Assembly: GCF_000152905.1 (NCBI RefSeq)
Contig: NZ_CH672418.1
Location: 244,348-308,347, forward strand
Direction of reading: 5' to 3'
DNA from: Nitrobacter sp. Nb-311A
GTDB taxonomy: Bacteria > Pseudomonadota > Alphaproteobacteria > Rhizobiales > Xanthobacteraceae
Length of the DNA: 64,000 nucleotides
Shown here: in pieces, positions 24,410 to 33,109 of the stretch
Layout of the letters: every line of letters begins with the position of its first letter
How positions within the stretch are numbered: position 1 is the stretch's first letter
Made by a program: the position numbers and the translations under genes
Notes under the pieces: generated by a model
Databases searched by the model: none
What the model saw: only the letters and a program-made list of their open reading frames with translations
Told to the model about the DNA's origin: nothing

Positions 24410-24711
24410 AAACAGCATCCGACATCCTGGCGGAGTTCGGCATTCGGCTTCGCGCCGAGCGGCACGGCAATCAGAAAACCGTCTGCCCGAACTGTTCTCA
24501 CCTGCGCAAGCACAAGCGCGACCCGTGCCTGTCGGTGCTGATCGACGGCGAGGGTGTTTTCTTCAACTGCAAGAACTGTAGCTGGAAAGGCGGCAAAAGC
24601 TATGACGCTCAGTCGAAGGGCGGAAGAATGGTTCGCGGCGCGTGCGATCGATCTGGAAATCGTGTCTCGTATGGGGATTTACAGCGCGAGGCGCGACGAC
24701 ACTGGCGATAG
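24406..24711 (+). CDS. zinc-ribbon part of a T7 gp4-like primase
   Basis: 101 residues with the primase zinc-binding pattern: CPNC (from residue 24) and CKNC (from residue 55) separated by RDPCLSVLIDGEGVFF. The last 35 residues after GGKSYDAQSKGGR look out of frame. The next gene, in the +1 frame and overlapping by 110 bases, carries the toprim and helicase domains. Either the two are natural separate genes or a single-base change split one gene. Confidence 0.65.
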   Translation: MKTASDILAEFGIRLRAERHGNQKTVCPNCSHLRKHKRDPCLSVLIDGEGVFFNCKNCSWKGGKSYDAQSKGGRMVRGACDRSGNRVSYGDLQREARRHWR

Positions 24712-26149
24712 CGGCGCGGTCATTCCCGACGCGAGCGGCGATATCCTCGTCTTCCCCTACCTCGAAAACGAAGCAGAGGTTGCAGCCAAGTATCGCGGAA
24801 GGCCACGCGCCGACGGTTCGAAGGTCCTATGGCAACGGGCGAATGGGCGGCGCACGTTCTACAACGCCGACGTTCTCGACGACCCGAAACTGTCCGATGG
24901 ATCGGCGGCGCTCGTCATCACCGAGGGTGAGCCGGACTGCCTCGCGGTGCTTTCCGCCGGATATCCGTTCGCTGTGTCGGTTCCGGACGGAGCGCCGCCG
25001 GACAAGGATGCGCACGGCAACAAGCTGCCGCCGGTGCCGGAGACGGCGGACGATGTCGATCCGAACAACGACGACAAGTACCGATTCCTCGTCAACAACT
25101 GGGAGCGTTTGAAGAAGATCAAGCGGTTTATCCTGATGACGGATGATGACGGCCCTGGTCATCGCCTGCGGGATGAACTGGCCCGGCGCCTTGGACGGGT
25201 CCGCTGCTCGTTCGTGACTTATCCGGATTGCGGTGGAAAAAAGCCGGACGCAAACGAGGTGCTGATCCGTCACGGCGCATCGACTGTTGTCGATATGATC
25301 GCCAACGCGACGCCGTATCCCGTCAAGGGCATCTACCGGATGAGTGAATTTCCCGACCCGCCGGCGATGCAGCCGGTGACGACCGGTTGGGGGAGGCTCG
25401 ACCTGCCGGTGCAGGAAGGTATGGCGGGCCTGATGATGGACCTTGGACTGTTCATGACAGTCCTCGGCATTCCGGGGTCTGGCAAGTCCACATGGACCAC
25501 GCAACTCGCGGCCAACCTGGCCCGCGCCCATGGCTGGAACATCGGGATTGCGACCTTCGAAATGAAGGTCAAGCCGTACATGCAGAAACTACTGCGCAAT
25601 GCGTATCTCGGGGAGCCGGCCTCCGGCGTGCATCCGTTCGATCCTCGCCTCAGGGCCGCGGACCAATTCATCGAGCAGCGCTTCATGTTCATGAGCTGCG
25701 AGATCGACGACGATGCGGAAGACCCGACCATCGATTGGGTTCTGGACCGCGCCGGAGACGCCGTGGTGCGCTTTGGCCTGAATGTTCTGATCATCGATCC
25801 GTGGAACGAGCTTGAGCATCATCGGCGGCGTGATGAAAGCCTGACCGAATACGTCGGCCGCGCCATCAAGAAGCTGAAGCGTTTCGCGCGGGTCAACAAC
25901 GTTCTGGTGATCGTCGTCATCCACCCGACGAAGGAAGGCGGCCTGAAAGGGGCTGGCTCGCTATCGCTTTACGACGCGGCGGACAGTTCGCATTGGGTCA
26001 ACAAGGCGGATTACGGAATCAAGATCGAGAGCGATCACCAGAACCAGCAACTAACGGTCGAAGTCGGGAAAGTTCGGCACCGGCCAACCGGGCGACGGGG
26101 CAGCACGATCTTCGAATACATCCCTGAGATGGAACTGATCAGCCAGTGA
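24602..26149 (+). CDS. T7 gp4-like toprim primase / RecA-fold replicative helicase
   Basis: 515 residues from ATG 24602 (preceded by AAAGGCGG). A toprim domain shows VITEGEPD and LMTDDDGPGH; a RecA-like helicase core shows Walker A GIPGSGKST at about residues 289-297, Walker B VLIIDPWNE, and VIHPTKEGG. It should unwind DNA 5'-3' and make primers for phage replication. The zinc ribbon needed for template recognition is in the preceding frame. Confidence 0.85.
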   Translation: MTLSRRAEEWFAARAIDLEIVSRMGIYSARRDDTGDSGAVIPDASGDILVFPYLENEAEVAAKYRGRPRADGSKVLWQRANGRRTFYNADVLDDPKLSDGSAALVITEGEPDCLAVLSAGYPFAVSVPDGAPPDKDAHGNKLPPVPETADDVDPNNDDKYRFLVNNWERLKKIKRFILMTDDDGPGHRLRDELARRLGRVRCSFVTYPDCGGKKPDANEVLIRHGASTVVDMIANATPYPVKGIYRMSEFPDPPAMQPVTTGWGRLDLPVQEGMAGLMMDLGLFMTVLGIPGSGKSTWTTQLAANLARAHGWNIGIATFEMKVKPYMQKLLRNAYLGEPASGVHPFDPRLRAADQFIEQRFMFMSCEIDDDAEDPTIDWVLDRAGDAVVRFGLNVLIIDPWNELEHHRRRDESLTEYVGRAIKKLKRFARVNNVLVIVVIHPTKEGGLKGAGSLSLYDAADSSHWVNKADYGIKIESDHQNQQLTVEVGKVRHRPTGRRGSTIFEYIPEMELISQ

Positions 26150-26157
26150 GGATTGCC

Positions 26158-26529
26158 ATGAACGACTATGAGGCCCGTCTGGGAAAAGCCCTTGCAGTTC
26201 TTCTGGCTGCGATTGAGCAGCACGATGCTAATCCAGGGGCGAAGGTTGACCTGCCAGCCAAGTTCAGCGGCGCGATGACGCTATCAACCTTCGAGGACTA
26301 TATCGACACCGGCCATTGCTTCATGGCCGATCCAATACGGAGCGCGCTCTGCAAAGGCGTTCGAGAGATCGGAAAGATCATGGCCAAGAATGGGTTCAGT
26401 TCCGACGATGCGATGCGGGTGGTCGATATTGCCACCAACAACAGTCCCAACAACTCCACCTATTGGGAGGTCATCTGCGACAAGCATTTCGATGGTATCC
26501 AGTTCTCGAATGAGGAGTGGGCGGCGTGA
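26158..26529 (+). CDS. hypothetical early phage protein, 123 residues
   Basis: Starts MNDYEARLGKALAVLLAAIE at ATG 26158; a GTG at 26146 overlapping the helicase stop is the alternative. Helical, with a C-terminal NNSTYWEVICDKHFDGIQF. No family recognised. Its last bases overlap the start of the ParB-like gene. Confidence 0.55.
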   Translation: MNDYEARLGKALAVLLAAIEQHDANPGAKVDLPAKFSGAMTLSTFEDYIDTGHCFMADPIRSALCKGVREIGKIMAKNGFSSDDAMRVVDIATNNSPNNSTYWEVICDKHFDGIQFSNEEWAA

Positions 26530-27641
26530 CGCATCGACCGATCGCTCCTATCGAGATCAACGGTTTCGTGCCCGGCGGGATGCCGCGTGCGCTGCCGATC
26601 TTTGAGTGGGTCGAACCGGCGACGCTGCTCGTCGACGAGGGCTATCAGCGCGACAGCAGCGAGCGCAGCCTGAAGCTGGTTCGCAAAATCGTGGCCGGCT
26701 GGGATTGGGCGAAGTTCAAAGCCCCTTGCGCGGTCATGACGGATGCGGGGTTGGAACTGATCGACGGGCAGCACACCGCGATTGCCGCCGCGACCCATCC
26801 CGGCGTCGAGAAAATTCCGGTGATGATCGTCGATGTCGATCAACGCGCCGAACGGGCAGCAGCCTTCATCGGTCACAACAAGGATCGGGTTGCCGTCACG
26901 GCGGCCCAGCTTCACGTCGCGGCTATCGCGGCTGGTGACGACGAAGCCTTGGCAATCGAGGCGGTATGTCGTGAAGCCGGTATTCGGACATTGCGCGCGC
27001 CGACCAAGGATCCGAAGCCCGCCGAGACCATGGCGATATCAGCCATCGGCGCGCTGGTGCGCGGGCGAGGGCAGGAGGGCACAGTTCGGGTTCTGAAGAT
27101 CGCACGGAATTCCGGTATCTGTCCGCTCACGCAAATCGAGATCAAGGCCATCGATCTGCTGGTCTACGGCGACGAGTATTCCGACATCAGCGACGCTGCG
27201 TTGATCGCCACGATCGCCGGCATGGGCAGGAAAGCCTATAGCGAGGCCAACGTGTTCCGGGCGGCGCACCCATCGACGCCGTTGTGGAAGGCGTTGGCGA
27301 TTACTTGGTTCAAGAACAGGCGTAACACCCGCGCAGTTGAGCCGCCACGCATTGCGTCGGTGCCTCCCGTTGGAAAGACGCTCGCGAAGATCGTCAAGAC
27401 CAAGCCTTCGGCGATCACCGAACTGGAAAATCTTCCGCGTTCTCTGCTCCCGCCAGAGCGAAAGGGTCAATCTGTTGCCGACCAGGCGAAGCGGGACAAA
27501 CGTCCGGCTCTTCGCGGCTGGAAGCCAGGTAATCACCTTCGTCGGTGTGGAGCCTGCGGAACACCTTACGTGGGAAACCCGCGATCCGAGGAATGCGCGG
27601 ATTGCGCCTATCGGGCGGAGGAGGTTGCAAAGGCGTCATGA
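26526..27641 (+). CDS. ParB/sulfiredoxin-fold nuclease-like phage protein with zinc finger
   Basis: About 371 residues; GTG 26526 overlaps the upstream stop (GTGA), GTG 26517 is an alternative. The N-terminal ParB-like domain shows LLVDEGYQRDSSERSLKLVR and LELIDGQHTAIAA, as in phage ParB-domain proteins acting on DNA. The middle is helical. The C-terminus carries CGACGTPYVGNPRSEECADC, a four-Cys zinc finger. The role is probably in replication or late regulation and is not certain. Confidence 0.75.
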   Translation: MTHRPIAPIEINGFVPGGMPRALPIFEWVEPATLLVDEGYQRDSSERSLKLVRKIVAGWDWAKFKAPCAVMTDAGLELIDGQHTAIAAATHPGVEKIPVMIVDVDQRAERAAAFIGHNKDRVAVTAAQLHVAAIAAGDDEALAIEAVCREAGIRTLRAPTKDPKPAETMAISAIGALVRGRGQEGTVRVLKIARNSGICPLTQIEIKAIDLLVYGDEYSDISDAALIATIAGMGRKAYSEANVFRAAHPSTPLWKALAITWFKNRRNTRAVEPPRIASVPPVGKTLAKIVKTKPSAITELENLPRSLLPPERKGQSVADQAKRDKRPALRGWKPGNHLRRCGACGTPYVGNPRSEECADCAYRAEEVAKAS

Positions 27642-27925
27642 CAGATATCATTGCATTCCCACGACACCGTCAGACCATCATTCAGGTAATGCGAGCGTGG
27701 GTGCATCCACCCGGCCAACCTCTCAACCGGGAATGGTCCCTTGTCGTCGTGTTGATCGAGCCAGACGGCGGGGAAGTCTGCGTTTGGTCGGGACAAGACT
27801 GGCGAGAGGCTGTCGAAGCTGCGGAGATATGGTGCGGGGATTATCCGGGGTCGCGCGTCGTCGTTTCCTACGATCCCGACGATGATGATGACCCGGATGA
27901 TGATGGCGAGCGGATGGCAGCATGA
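27638..27925 (+). CDS. hypothetical phage protein with Asp-rich tail, 95 residues
   Basis: Begins MTDIIAFPRHRQTIIQVMRA, has a beta-rich core (WSLVVVLIEPDGGEVCVWSG) and ends in a run of Asp (DPDDDDDPDDDGE). ATGA overlap with the ParB-like gene upstream and the HTH gene downstream. Function unknown. Confidence 0.6.
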   Translation: MTDIIAFPRHRQTIIQVMRAWVHPPGQPLNREWSLVVVLIEPDGGEVCVWSGQDWREAVEAAEIWCGDYPGSRVVVSYDPDDDDDPDDDGERMAA

Positions 27926-28137
27926 ATGTGCAGAACCATGCCCTGACCGACAGGCAGCAGGCCGTCTGCGATCTGCTGATCCAGGGGCTTTCGAACAAGG
28001 AAATCTCTGAACGGCTCGGCATCAGCCACAGGACTGTTGAGGCACACCGCGTCGCGGTATTTCGGAAGTACGGCGTGCGAAACGTTGTCGAACTTGTCCG
28101 CATTCTCCTCTCAACCAAAGGGGAAGTTCATGGCTGA
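27922..28137 (+). CDS. LuxR-type HTH regulator, 71 residues
   Basis: A stand-alone GerE/LuxR DNA-binding domain: LTDRQQAVCDLLIQGLSNKE, then ISERLGISHRTVEAHRVAVF and KYGVRNVVELVRILL. No sensor domain. It lies at the end of the early operon, just before the NusG-like gene (8-base overlap) and the late genes, so a late-gene activator role is likely. Confidence 0.8.
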   Translation: MNVQNHALTDRQQAVCDLLIQGLSNKEISERLGISHRTVEAHRVAVFRKYGVRNVVELVRILLSTKGEVHG

Positions 28138-28552
28138 GCAGTTCTGGGCGGCTTGTCGGACGTTCACGGGCCGCGAGCATGTTGTCCGAGCCAAGATCGA
28201 AGAATTGGACCGCGGTGCCTTCCTGCCGACCTATGTGAGGTCGTGGGTGTCAGGTGGCAGGTTGTCGTCGTCCGAACGGGCGGCCGTCCCCGGCTATGTG
28301 TTCTTCCGGTCAAGCCGAGATGATTGGCCGCCGGTGCAGGGCGTCGACGGTGTCATTGGCGTTCTGCTGGACGGTGATCGCGCTATGCGCATTTCCAATG
28401 ACGAGATGGCGCGCCTCGTTCTCGATCATGCGGCCGGCGCCCATAACAGATTTGACGGATGCGTCTCGGAAGCCTCGCGCTCTGGTCGCCGCAAGAGTCG
28501 CAAGCCGCGTCGAAGCAAGCGAGCGCGAATGCGTAGTCTTACGGTGCAGTAG
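28130..28552 (+). CDS. NusG-like (NGN domain) phage protein, candidate antiterminator
   Basis: 140 residues from ATG 28130. Residues 1-95 look like an NGN domain: FWAACRTFTGREHVVRAKIE, GAFLPTYVRSW, and AAVPGYVFFRSS. There is no KOW domain; instead a very basic tail (SGRRKSRKPRRSKRARMRS). NGN domains bind the RNA polymerase clamp and promote processive transcription. Position directly before the late region suggests processive antitermination of late genes. The family call rests on motif pattern only. Confidence 0.7.
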   Translation: MAEQFWAACRTFTGREHVVRAKIEELDRGAFLPTYVRSWVSGGRLSSSERAAVPGYVFFRSSRDDWPPVQGVDGVIGVLLDGDRAMRISNDEMARLVLDHAAGAHNRFDGCVSEASRSGRRKSRKPRRSKRARMRSLTVQ

Positions 28553-28636
28553 TGTTACGAATATACAGACGGGCAAATCATGTGCATTGTCGCGTCCCAA
28601 CAGCGACGTGGTTCATCCTTTCCGCTGGGCTGCAAA

Positions 28637-29002
28637 ATGGTGCAGCCGCAATGGATAACTACGCCCGCATTCAGGCCGAGCATGGACCATCGCTCCGATC
28701 AGGCCAAGCAGTACCGCCGCCTCTACGGCCGGCGATGGCGCAACTATCGGGAAAGATACCTCAGGCGGCATCCGCTGTGCGTCATGTGCCAGCGCGAGGG
28801 CAAGGTCACCCCGGCGACGGTGGTCGATCACATCACGGATCACAAGTCCGACCTCGATCTATTCTGGGATCCCGACAACCATCAGCCATTGTGCAAGCCA
28901 CACCACGATCGGGATAAGCAGGCCGAGACCCACAAGGGCTTCTCGGTGAGGGTCGGTGATGATGGATACCCCGTTGATCCGCGACATCCGGCGGCGCGGT
29001 AG
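28637..29002 (+). CDS. HNH endonuclease next to terminase
   Basis: 121 residues from ATG 28637 (ATG 28682 also possible). The HNH motif is complete: HPLCVMCQREGKVTPATVVD, then HITDHKSDLDLFWDPDNHQP and LCKPHHDRDK, with two CxxC/CxxH zinc ligands. HK97-type phages keep such a nuclease beside the terminase, where it assists cos cleavage and packaging. Confidence 0.88.
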   Translation: MVQPQWITTPAFRPSMDHRSDQAKQYRRLYGRRWRNYRERYLRRHPLCVMCQREGKVTPATVVDHITDHKSDLDLFWDPDNHQPLCKPHHDRDKQAETHKGFSVRVGDDGYPVDPRHPAAR

Positions 29003-29040
29003 GGCCGAGGCCGATCGGCGCTGTGTGATGTGTGAGTGAT

Positions 29041-29092
29041 GTCACATTGGAACTTTGTGCAGCGCAATGTGTGATAAATTTATCACTGTGAC
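29041..29092. repeat. nested dyads upstream of terS
   Basis: Perfect palindrome GTGATAAATTTATCAC (29071-29086) inside a larger pair GTCACA (29041-29046) and TGTGAC (29087-29092), AT-rich against the GC-rich surroundings, in the 188-base gap between HNH and terS. Candidate regulatory or packaging site; no direct evidence for either. Confidence 0.45.
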
Positions 29093-29190
29093 ATTTTGGT
29101 CGCAATGGGGCGGGGGGTGTGAAATCTCTACAGGTTCCAGGCCGGAGACCGGCGGCCCCCCACAACGCAATCGCTATTACAGGTTTTTAG

Positions 29191-29655
29191 ATGGGCAAGC
29201 GTAAGGCGCGTATCGACAGCGCGGCGGAGGCTGTGCGCGTGATGTCGAAAGCGGCGACGGTGATCGGGCCGCCGTCGAATGTGCCTCTGAAAGATTGCGA
29301 CATGCCGTTCTTCGCGAGCGTGATCGCGGAGTTCGCGCGATCGGAGTGGACCGCGCATCAGCTTGAGCTAGCGGCGTTGTTGGCGAAGAAGATGCGGATG
29401 CTGCGGGACAACCTGGAGCGGCTTGATGATGAAGGGCTGACGGCGGCGACGGCGAACGGGACGCCGTGTCAGAACCCATTGCTCGGCGGCGTGCGGATGT
29501 TGGACACATCGATCATGGCGACGCGGCGAACGCTATCGCTTCACGCGCGCGCGCAAGGCGGCGAGGGGCGTGACGTTGCCAAGCGGCGGACGATGGCGAA
29601 AGAGATCGAAGCGGACAACCCGCTCGACGACGAGTTGCTGGCACGACCGAACTGA
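29191..29655 (+). CDS. terS: phage terminase small subunit (P27-like)
   Basis: 154 residues, helical, basic N-terminus and acidic C-terminus (ADNPLDDELLARPN). It lies immediately before the large terminase and has the segment EWTAHQLELAALLAKKMRML typical of small terminases of HK97-type phages, which recognise the packaging site and activate the motor. Low sequence conservation in this family limits certainty. Confidence 0.75.
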   Translation: MGKRKARIDSAAEAVRVMSKAATVIGPPSNVPLKDCDMPFFASVIAEFARSEWTAHQLELAALLAKKMRMLRDNLERLDDEGLTAATANGTPCQNPLLGGVRMLDTSIMATRRTLSLHARAQGGEGRDVAKRRTMAKEIEADNPLDDELLARPN

Positions 29656-29657
29656 CG

Positions 29658-31196
29658 ATGGCGAGGAAACATCTGACCCGCGGTGAACGTGTCATCGAGT
29701 TTATTCACCGATACCTGCGCGCACCGGAAGGTGGATTGCTCGGGAAGCCCATCAAGCTTCTGCCGTTCCAGCGGCAGTTCATCCTGGACATCTACGACAA
29801 CCCGGCTGGGACGTCGCGAGCCTACCTGTCGATGGCGCGCAAGAATGGGAAAACGGCTACAATTGCGTGCCTGCTTCTAGCGCATCTTGTCGGCCCGGAG
29901 GCTTACCAGAACAGCCGCATTGTTTCCGGCGCGCAGACGCGCAATCAAGCCGCGGAGGTTTTCAACTACGCCTGGAAGATGGTGATGCAGTCGCCGGAGC
30001 TTTCGAAGATCATCAAGGCGACGCCTTCGGAGAAGAAGTTGACGGGGTTGCCGATGAACGTCGAATACAAGGCGATCTCGGCCGATGCGAAGGGCGCGCA
30101 CGGTGGCTCACCGATCGTTGCCATCCTCGATGAGGTCGGGCAGATCAAGGGTCCGACCGACGCCTTTGTCGAAGCGATCGAGACTTCGCAGGGCGCGTAT
30201 GACGGCAAGGCGTTGCTGATCGCGATCTCGACGCAGGCGTCGACCGACAACGATCTGTTTTCACGGTGGCTGGACGACGCGGCATCGTCGCAGGACCCAC
30301 GCATCGTCAGTCACCTTCACGCGGCGCCGGCCGATTGCGATCTATCCGACCGCGCGGCATGGCAGGCGGCAAATCCGGCCATGGGCGTCTTTCGCTCGGT
30401 GACCGACATCGAGGACATGGCGCGCAAGGCGGAGCGCCTGCCGACCGACGAGAATAGTTTCCGTTGGCTCTTCCTCAACCAGCGCGTTGAAGCCAACGCG
30501 CCGTTCCTGTCCGCCAGCGTATGGCGATCCTGCAACGCGGCTGTGGTCGAAAGCTTCGAGGGGTTGCCGGTCTATGGCGGCCTCGACCTGTCGGAGGTCA
30601 ACGACCTGACGGCGTTGGTGTTGGTCGCGCCGAAGGATGGCATTTGGCAGGTGAAACCGACATTCTGGTTGCCGGGCGAGGGATTGGCCGAGAAGGCCCG
30701 CGCTGATCGGGTGCAGTACGATGTTTGGCACAAGCAGGGCTATCTGCAGGCTGCGCCGGGGCCGACCGTCGATTACGCTTACGTCGCGGAGTATCTGCGC
30801 GGCCTGTTTGACGATCTCGACATTCGCAAGATTGCGTTCGATCGCTGGAATTGGCGGCATCTGAAGCCGTGGCTGCTCAAGGCCGGATTCGATGAATCGC
30901 AGTTGGAAGGAGACGCCGCGGTGTTCGAGCCGTTCGGGCAAGGATTCCAGAGCATGTCACCGGCATTGCGTGACCTTGAGAGCGCCGTCCTGAACAAGAA
31001 GCTGGCGCATGGCGATCACCCGGTGCTGACGATGTGCATGCTGAATGCAACGGTGCAGCCGGATCCGGCCGGCAATCGCAAGCTGTCCAAGCAGAAATCG
31101 CACGGGCGGATCGACGGCGCGGTTGCGCTCACCATGGCGATGAGCGTGGCGGGGACGCATCAGGACGAGACCGTGTCTTTCTGGGAAGTCGCGTAG
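29658..31196 (+). CDS. terL: phage terminase large subunit
   Basis: 512 residues. ATPase domain: Walker A-like SMARKNGKT (58-66) and Walker B VAILDEV (154-160). Nuclease domain: Asp310 in YGGLDLSEVNDLTALV and a C-terminal acidic/basic end (SHGRIDGAVALTMAM). This is the motor that cuts and pumps DNA into the prohead. Full length and intact, 2 bases after terS. Confidence 0.96.
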   Translation: MARKHLTRGERVIEFIHRYLRAPEGGLLGKPIKLLPFQRQFILDIYDNPAGTSRAYLSMARKNGKTATIACLLLAHLVGPEAYQNSRIVSGAQTRNQAAEVFNYAWKMVMQSPELSKIIKATPSEKKLTGLPMNVEYKAISADAKGAHGGSPIVAILDEVGQIKGPTDAFVEAIETSQGAYDGKALLIAISTQASTDNDLFSRWLDDAASSQDPRIVSHLHAAPADCDLSDRAAWQAANPAMGVFRSVTDIEDMARKAERLPTDENSFRWLFLNQRVEANAPFLSASVWRSCNAAVVESFEGLPVYGGLDLSEVNDLTALVLVAPKDGIWQVKPTFWLPGEGLAEKARADRVQYDVWHKQGYLQAAPGPTVDYAYVAEYLRGLFDDLDIRKIAFDRWNWRHLKPWLLKAGFDESQLEGDAAVFEPFGQGFQSMSPALRDLESAVLNKKLAHGDHPVLTMCMLNATVQPDPAGNRKLSKQKSHGRIDGAVALTMAMSVAGTHQDETVSFWEVA

Positions 31197-31208
31197 GGAA
31201 TCCGCTTT

Positions 31209-32441
31209 ATGGGCTTCTGGAAACGACTGGTTGGCCGCGAACAGAAAGCGGCCTCATTGGACGATCTCATGCGCGAGGTTTACGGCGGTGGCCGTGAATC
31301 TCGATCTGGGGTCGTCGTCAACGTGCAGACCGCGCTTGAGGTTGCGACCGTGTTGGCCTGCTGCCGGGTCATAGCGGAAGGAGTGGCGCAAGTTCCGTTC
31401 AAGGTCTATCGCGATGCTACCGGCGGCAATGAGCCGGCAAAGGATCATCCGGTCTATCACCGCCTCTATCGGCGCCCGAATCCGTGGCAGACGAGTTTCG
31501 AGTTTCGCGAAACATTGATGCTCCACCTGATCCTGTGCGGGAACGCTTATGTTTTCGTCAACCGCGTTGGGACGGAGCGAGAGGTTTCCGAACTGATCCC
31601 GATCGAGCCGCAGCGCGTCACGGTCAAGCAGAACAAGGACTATTCACTCGAATACAGGGTGACTGCCACTGAGACCGGCGAGGCCACAGTGTTCGGGCAA
31701 GACGCCATCTGGCACCTTCGCGGCCCGTCATGGAATTCCTGGATGGGCATGGAGGCGACGAAGCTCGCTCGCAACGCGATCGGCCTCGCAGTCACGCTTG
31801 AGCAGGGGCAGTCCGAGTTTCAGAAGAACGGCGCTCAGCCGTCGTCGTCTTACTCGGTGAAGGACAAGCTTTCGCCGGAGCGATTTGAGTTTCTGGCGAA
31901 GTGGCTCGACCGGCATGCACCGGGCGGCGACCGGTACGGCAAGCCCGTGATCCTCGATAACGAGGCAGAATGGGCCGCGCAGATGATGAGCGCTGTCGAT
32001 CAGCAGCTTATCGAGACCAGAAAATTCCAGATCGAGGAAATCTGCCGCGAATTCCGCGTCATGCCGATCATGGTCGGCCAGTCGGATAAGGCCGCGACCT
32101 ATGCCAGCGCGGAGCAGATGTTTCTGGCGCACGTCGTCCATACGCTGGCGCCTTGGTATCAGCGGATCGAGCAATCGGCCGACGTCAACCTGTTCTCGGA
32201 AGAAGAACTGACGGCCGGATACTACACCAAGTTCATCCCGAACGCGCTGATGCGCGGCGCGGCGAAGGATCGTGCGGAATTCTATGCAAAGGCGCTCGGG
32301 TCCGGCGGCTCCGGCGCCTGGATGACGCCCAACGAGGTGCGCGGCCTCGAGGAAATGGACCGCATTGAGGGTGGTGACGAGCTGGCGAAGCCGGTCGTCA
32401 ACAAGCCTGCCGATCCTGCAAAGCCGGACAACGAGGAATAG
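31209..32441 (+). CDS. HK97-family portal protein
   Basis: 410 residues. The portal family pattern is visible: ALEVATVLACCRVIAEGVAQ near residues 39-58, VPFKVYRD, HPVYHRLYRRPNPWQTSFEF, and WHLRGPSW. The dodecameric portal forms the DNA gate at the capsid vertex. Normal length, followed 5 bases later by the protease. Confidence 0.96.
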   Translation: MGFWKRLVGREQKAASLDDLMREVYGGGRESRSGVVVNVQTALEVATVLACCRVIAEGVAQVPFKVYRDATGGNEPAKDHPVYHRLYRRPNPWQTSFEFRETLMLHLILCGNAYVFVNRVGTEREVSELIPIEPQRVTVKQNKDYSLEYRVTATETGEATVFGQDAIWHLRGPSWNSWMGMEATKLARNAIGLAVTLEQGQSEFQKNGAQPSSSYSVKDKLSPERFEFLAKWLDRHAPGGDRYGKPVILDNEAEWAAQMMSAVDQQLIETRKFQIEEICREFRVMPIMVGQSDKAATYASAEQMFLAHVVHTLAPWYQRIEQSADVNLFSEEELTAGYYTKFIPNALMRGAAKDRAEFYAKALGSGGSGAWMTPNEVRGLEEMDRIEGGDELAKPVVNKPADPAKPDNEE

Positions 32442-32446
32442 ACGAT

Positions 32447-33100
32447 ATGGATAGGCTTGAGTTTGCTCTTGAGGTCAAGGGCGTGACCGATGCTGGCCTA
32501 TTCGAGGGCTATGCCTCGACCTTTGGCGAGCGCGATCTCGGCGGCGATATCGTTGTGGCGGGCGCATTTGCCAAGTCGTTGAAATCGAGTGGCACCAAGG
32601 GCGTTAAGATGTTTGCCGACCACGATCGGCGCAAGCGCATCGGTGTCTGGACAGATATCGTCGAAGACGAAAAGGGCTTGTTCGTCAAAGGACGGCTTCT
32701 GCTCGAAAAACAGGACGGGAAGGACGCCTATATCGACCTCAAGGAGGGCGTTATCGACGCGATGTCGATTGGCTATCACGCCGTCGATCATTCCTATGAT
32801 GGGCGCCGCAAAGCGCGGATGCTCAAGGAAGTGAAGCTGATGGAAATCAGCCTTGTGCCCTTCGGCATGAACGAGAACGCCCGTGTCACCGGCGTCAAAT
32901 CTGCCGACGAGATCAAGACAATCAGAGAATTCGAGGAAGCGCTTCGCAACGGGACGTTGCCGCCGCTTTCCGCGAGTGAAGCCAAGGCCCTTCTGGCAGG
33001 CGGCTTCAAGGCTATCCGATCCGAGCGGGATGCCGGTGAGGCGAGCGATGAATTGGCGGACATCATCCGCCGCAACATGTCAATCCTCACTCGAAAATAG
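32447..33100 (+). CDS. HK97-family prohead protease
   Basis: 217 residues: EGYASTFGERDLGGDIV, MFADHDRRKRIG with the catalytic His, EGVIDAMSIGYHAVDHSYD and LMEISLVPFGMN with the catalytic Ser. It matures the prohead by removing the capsid delta domain. The C-terminal 60 residues are a helical extension usual for the family. Confidence 0.95.
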   Translation: MDRLEFALEVKGVTDAGLFEGYASTFGERDLGGDIVVAGAFAKSLKSSGTKGVKMFADHDRRKRIGVWTDIVEDEKGLFVKGRLLLEKQDGKDAYIDLKEGVIDAMSIGYHAVDHSYDGRRKARMLKEVKLMEISLVPFGMNENARVTGVKSADEIKTIREFEEALRNGTLPPLSASEAKALLAGGFKAIRSERDAGEASDELADIIRRNMSILTRK

Positions 33101-33109
33101 GAGGTCCGT

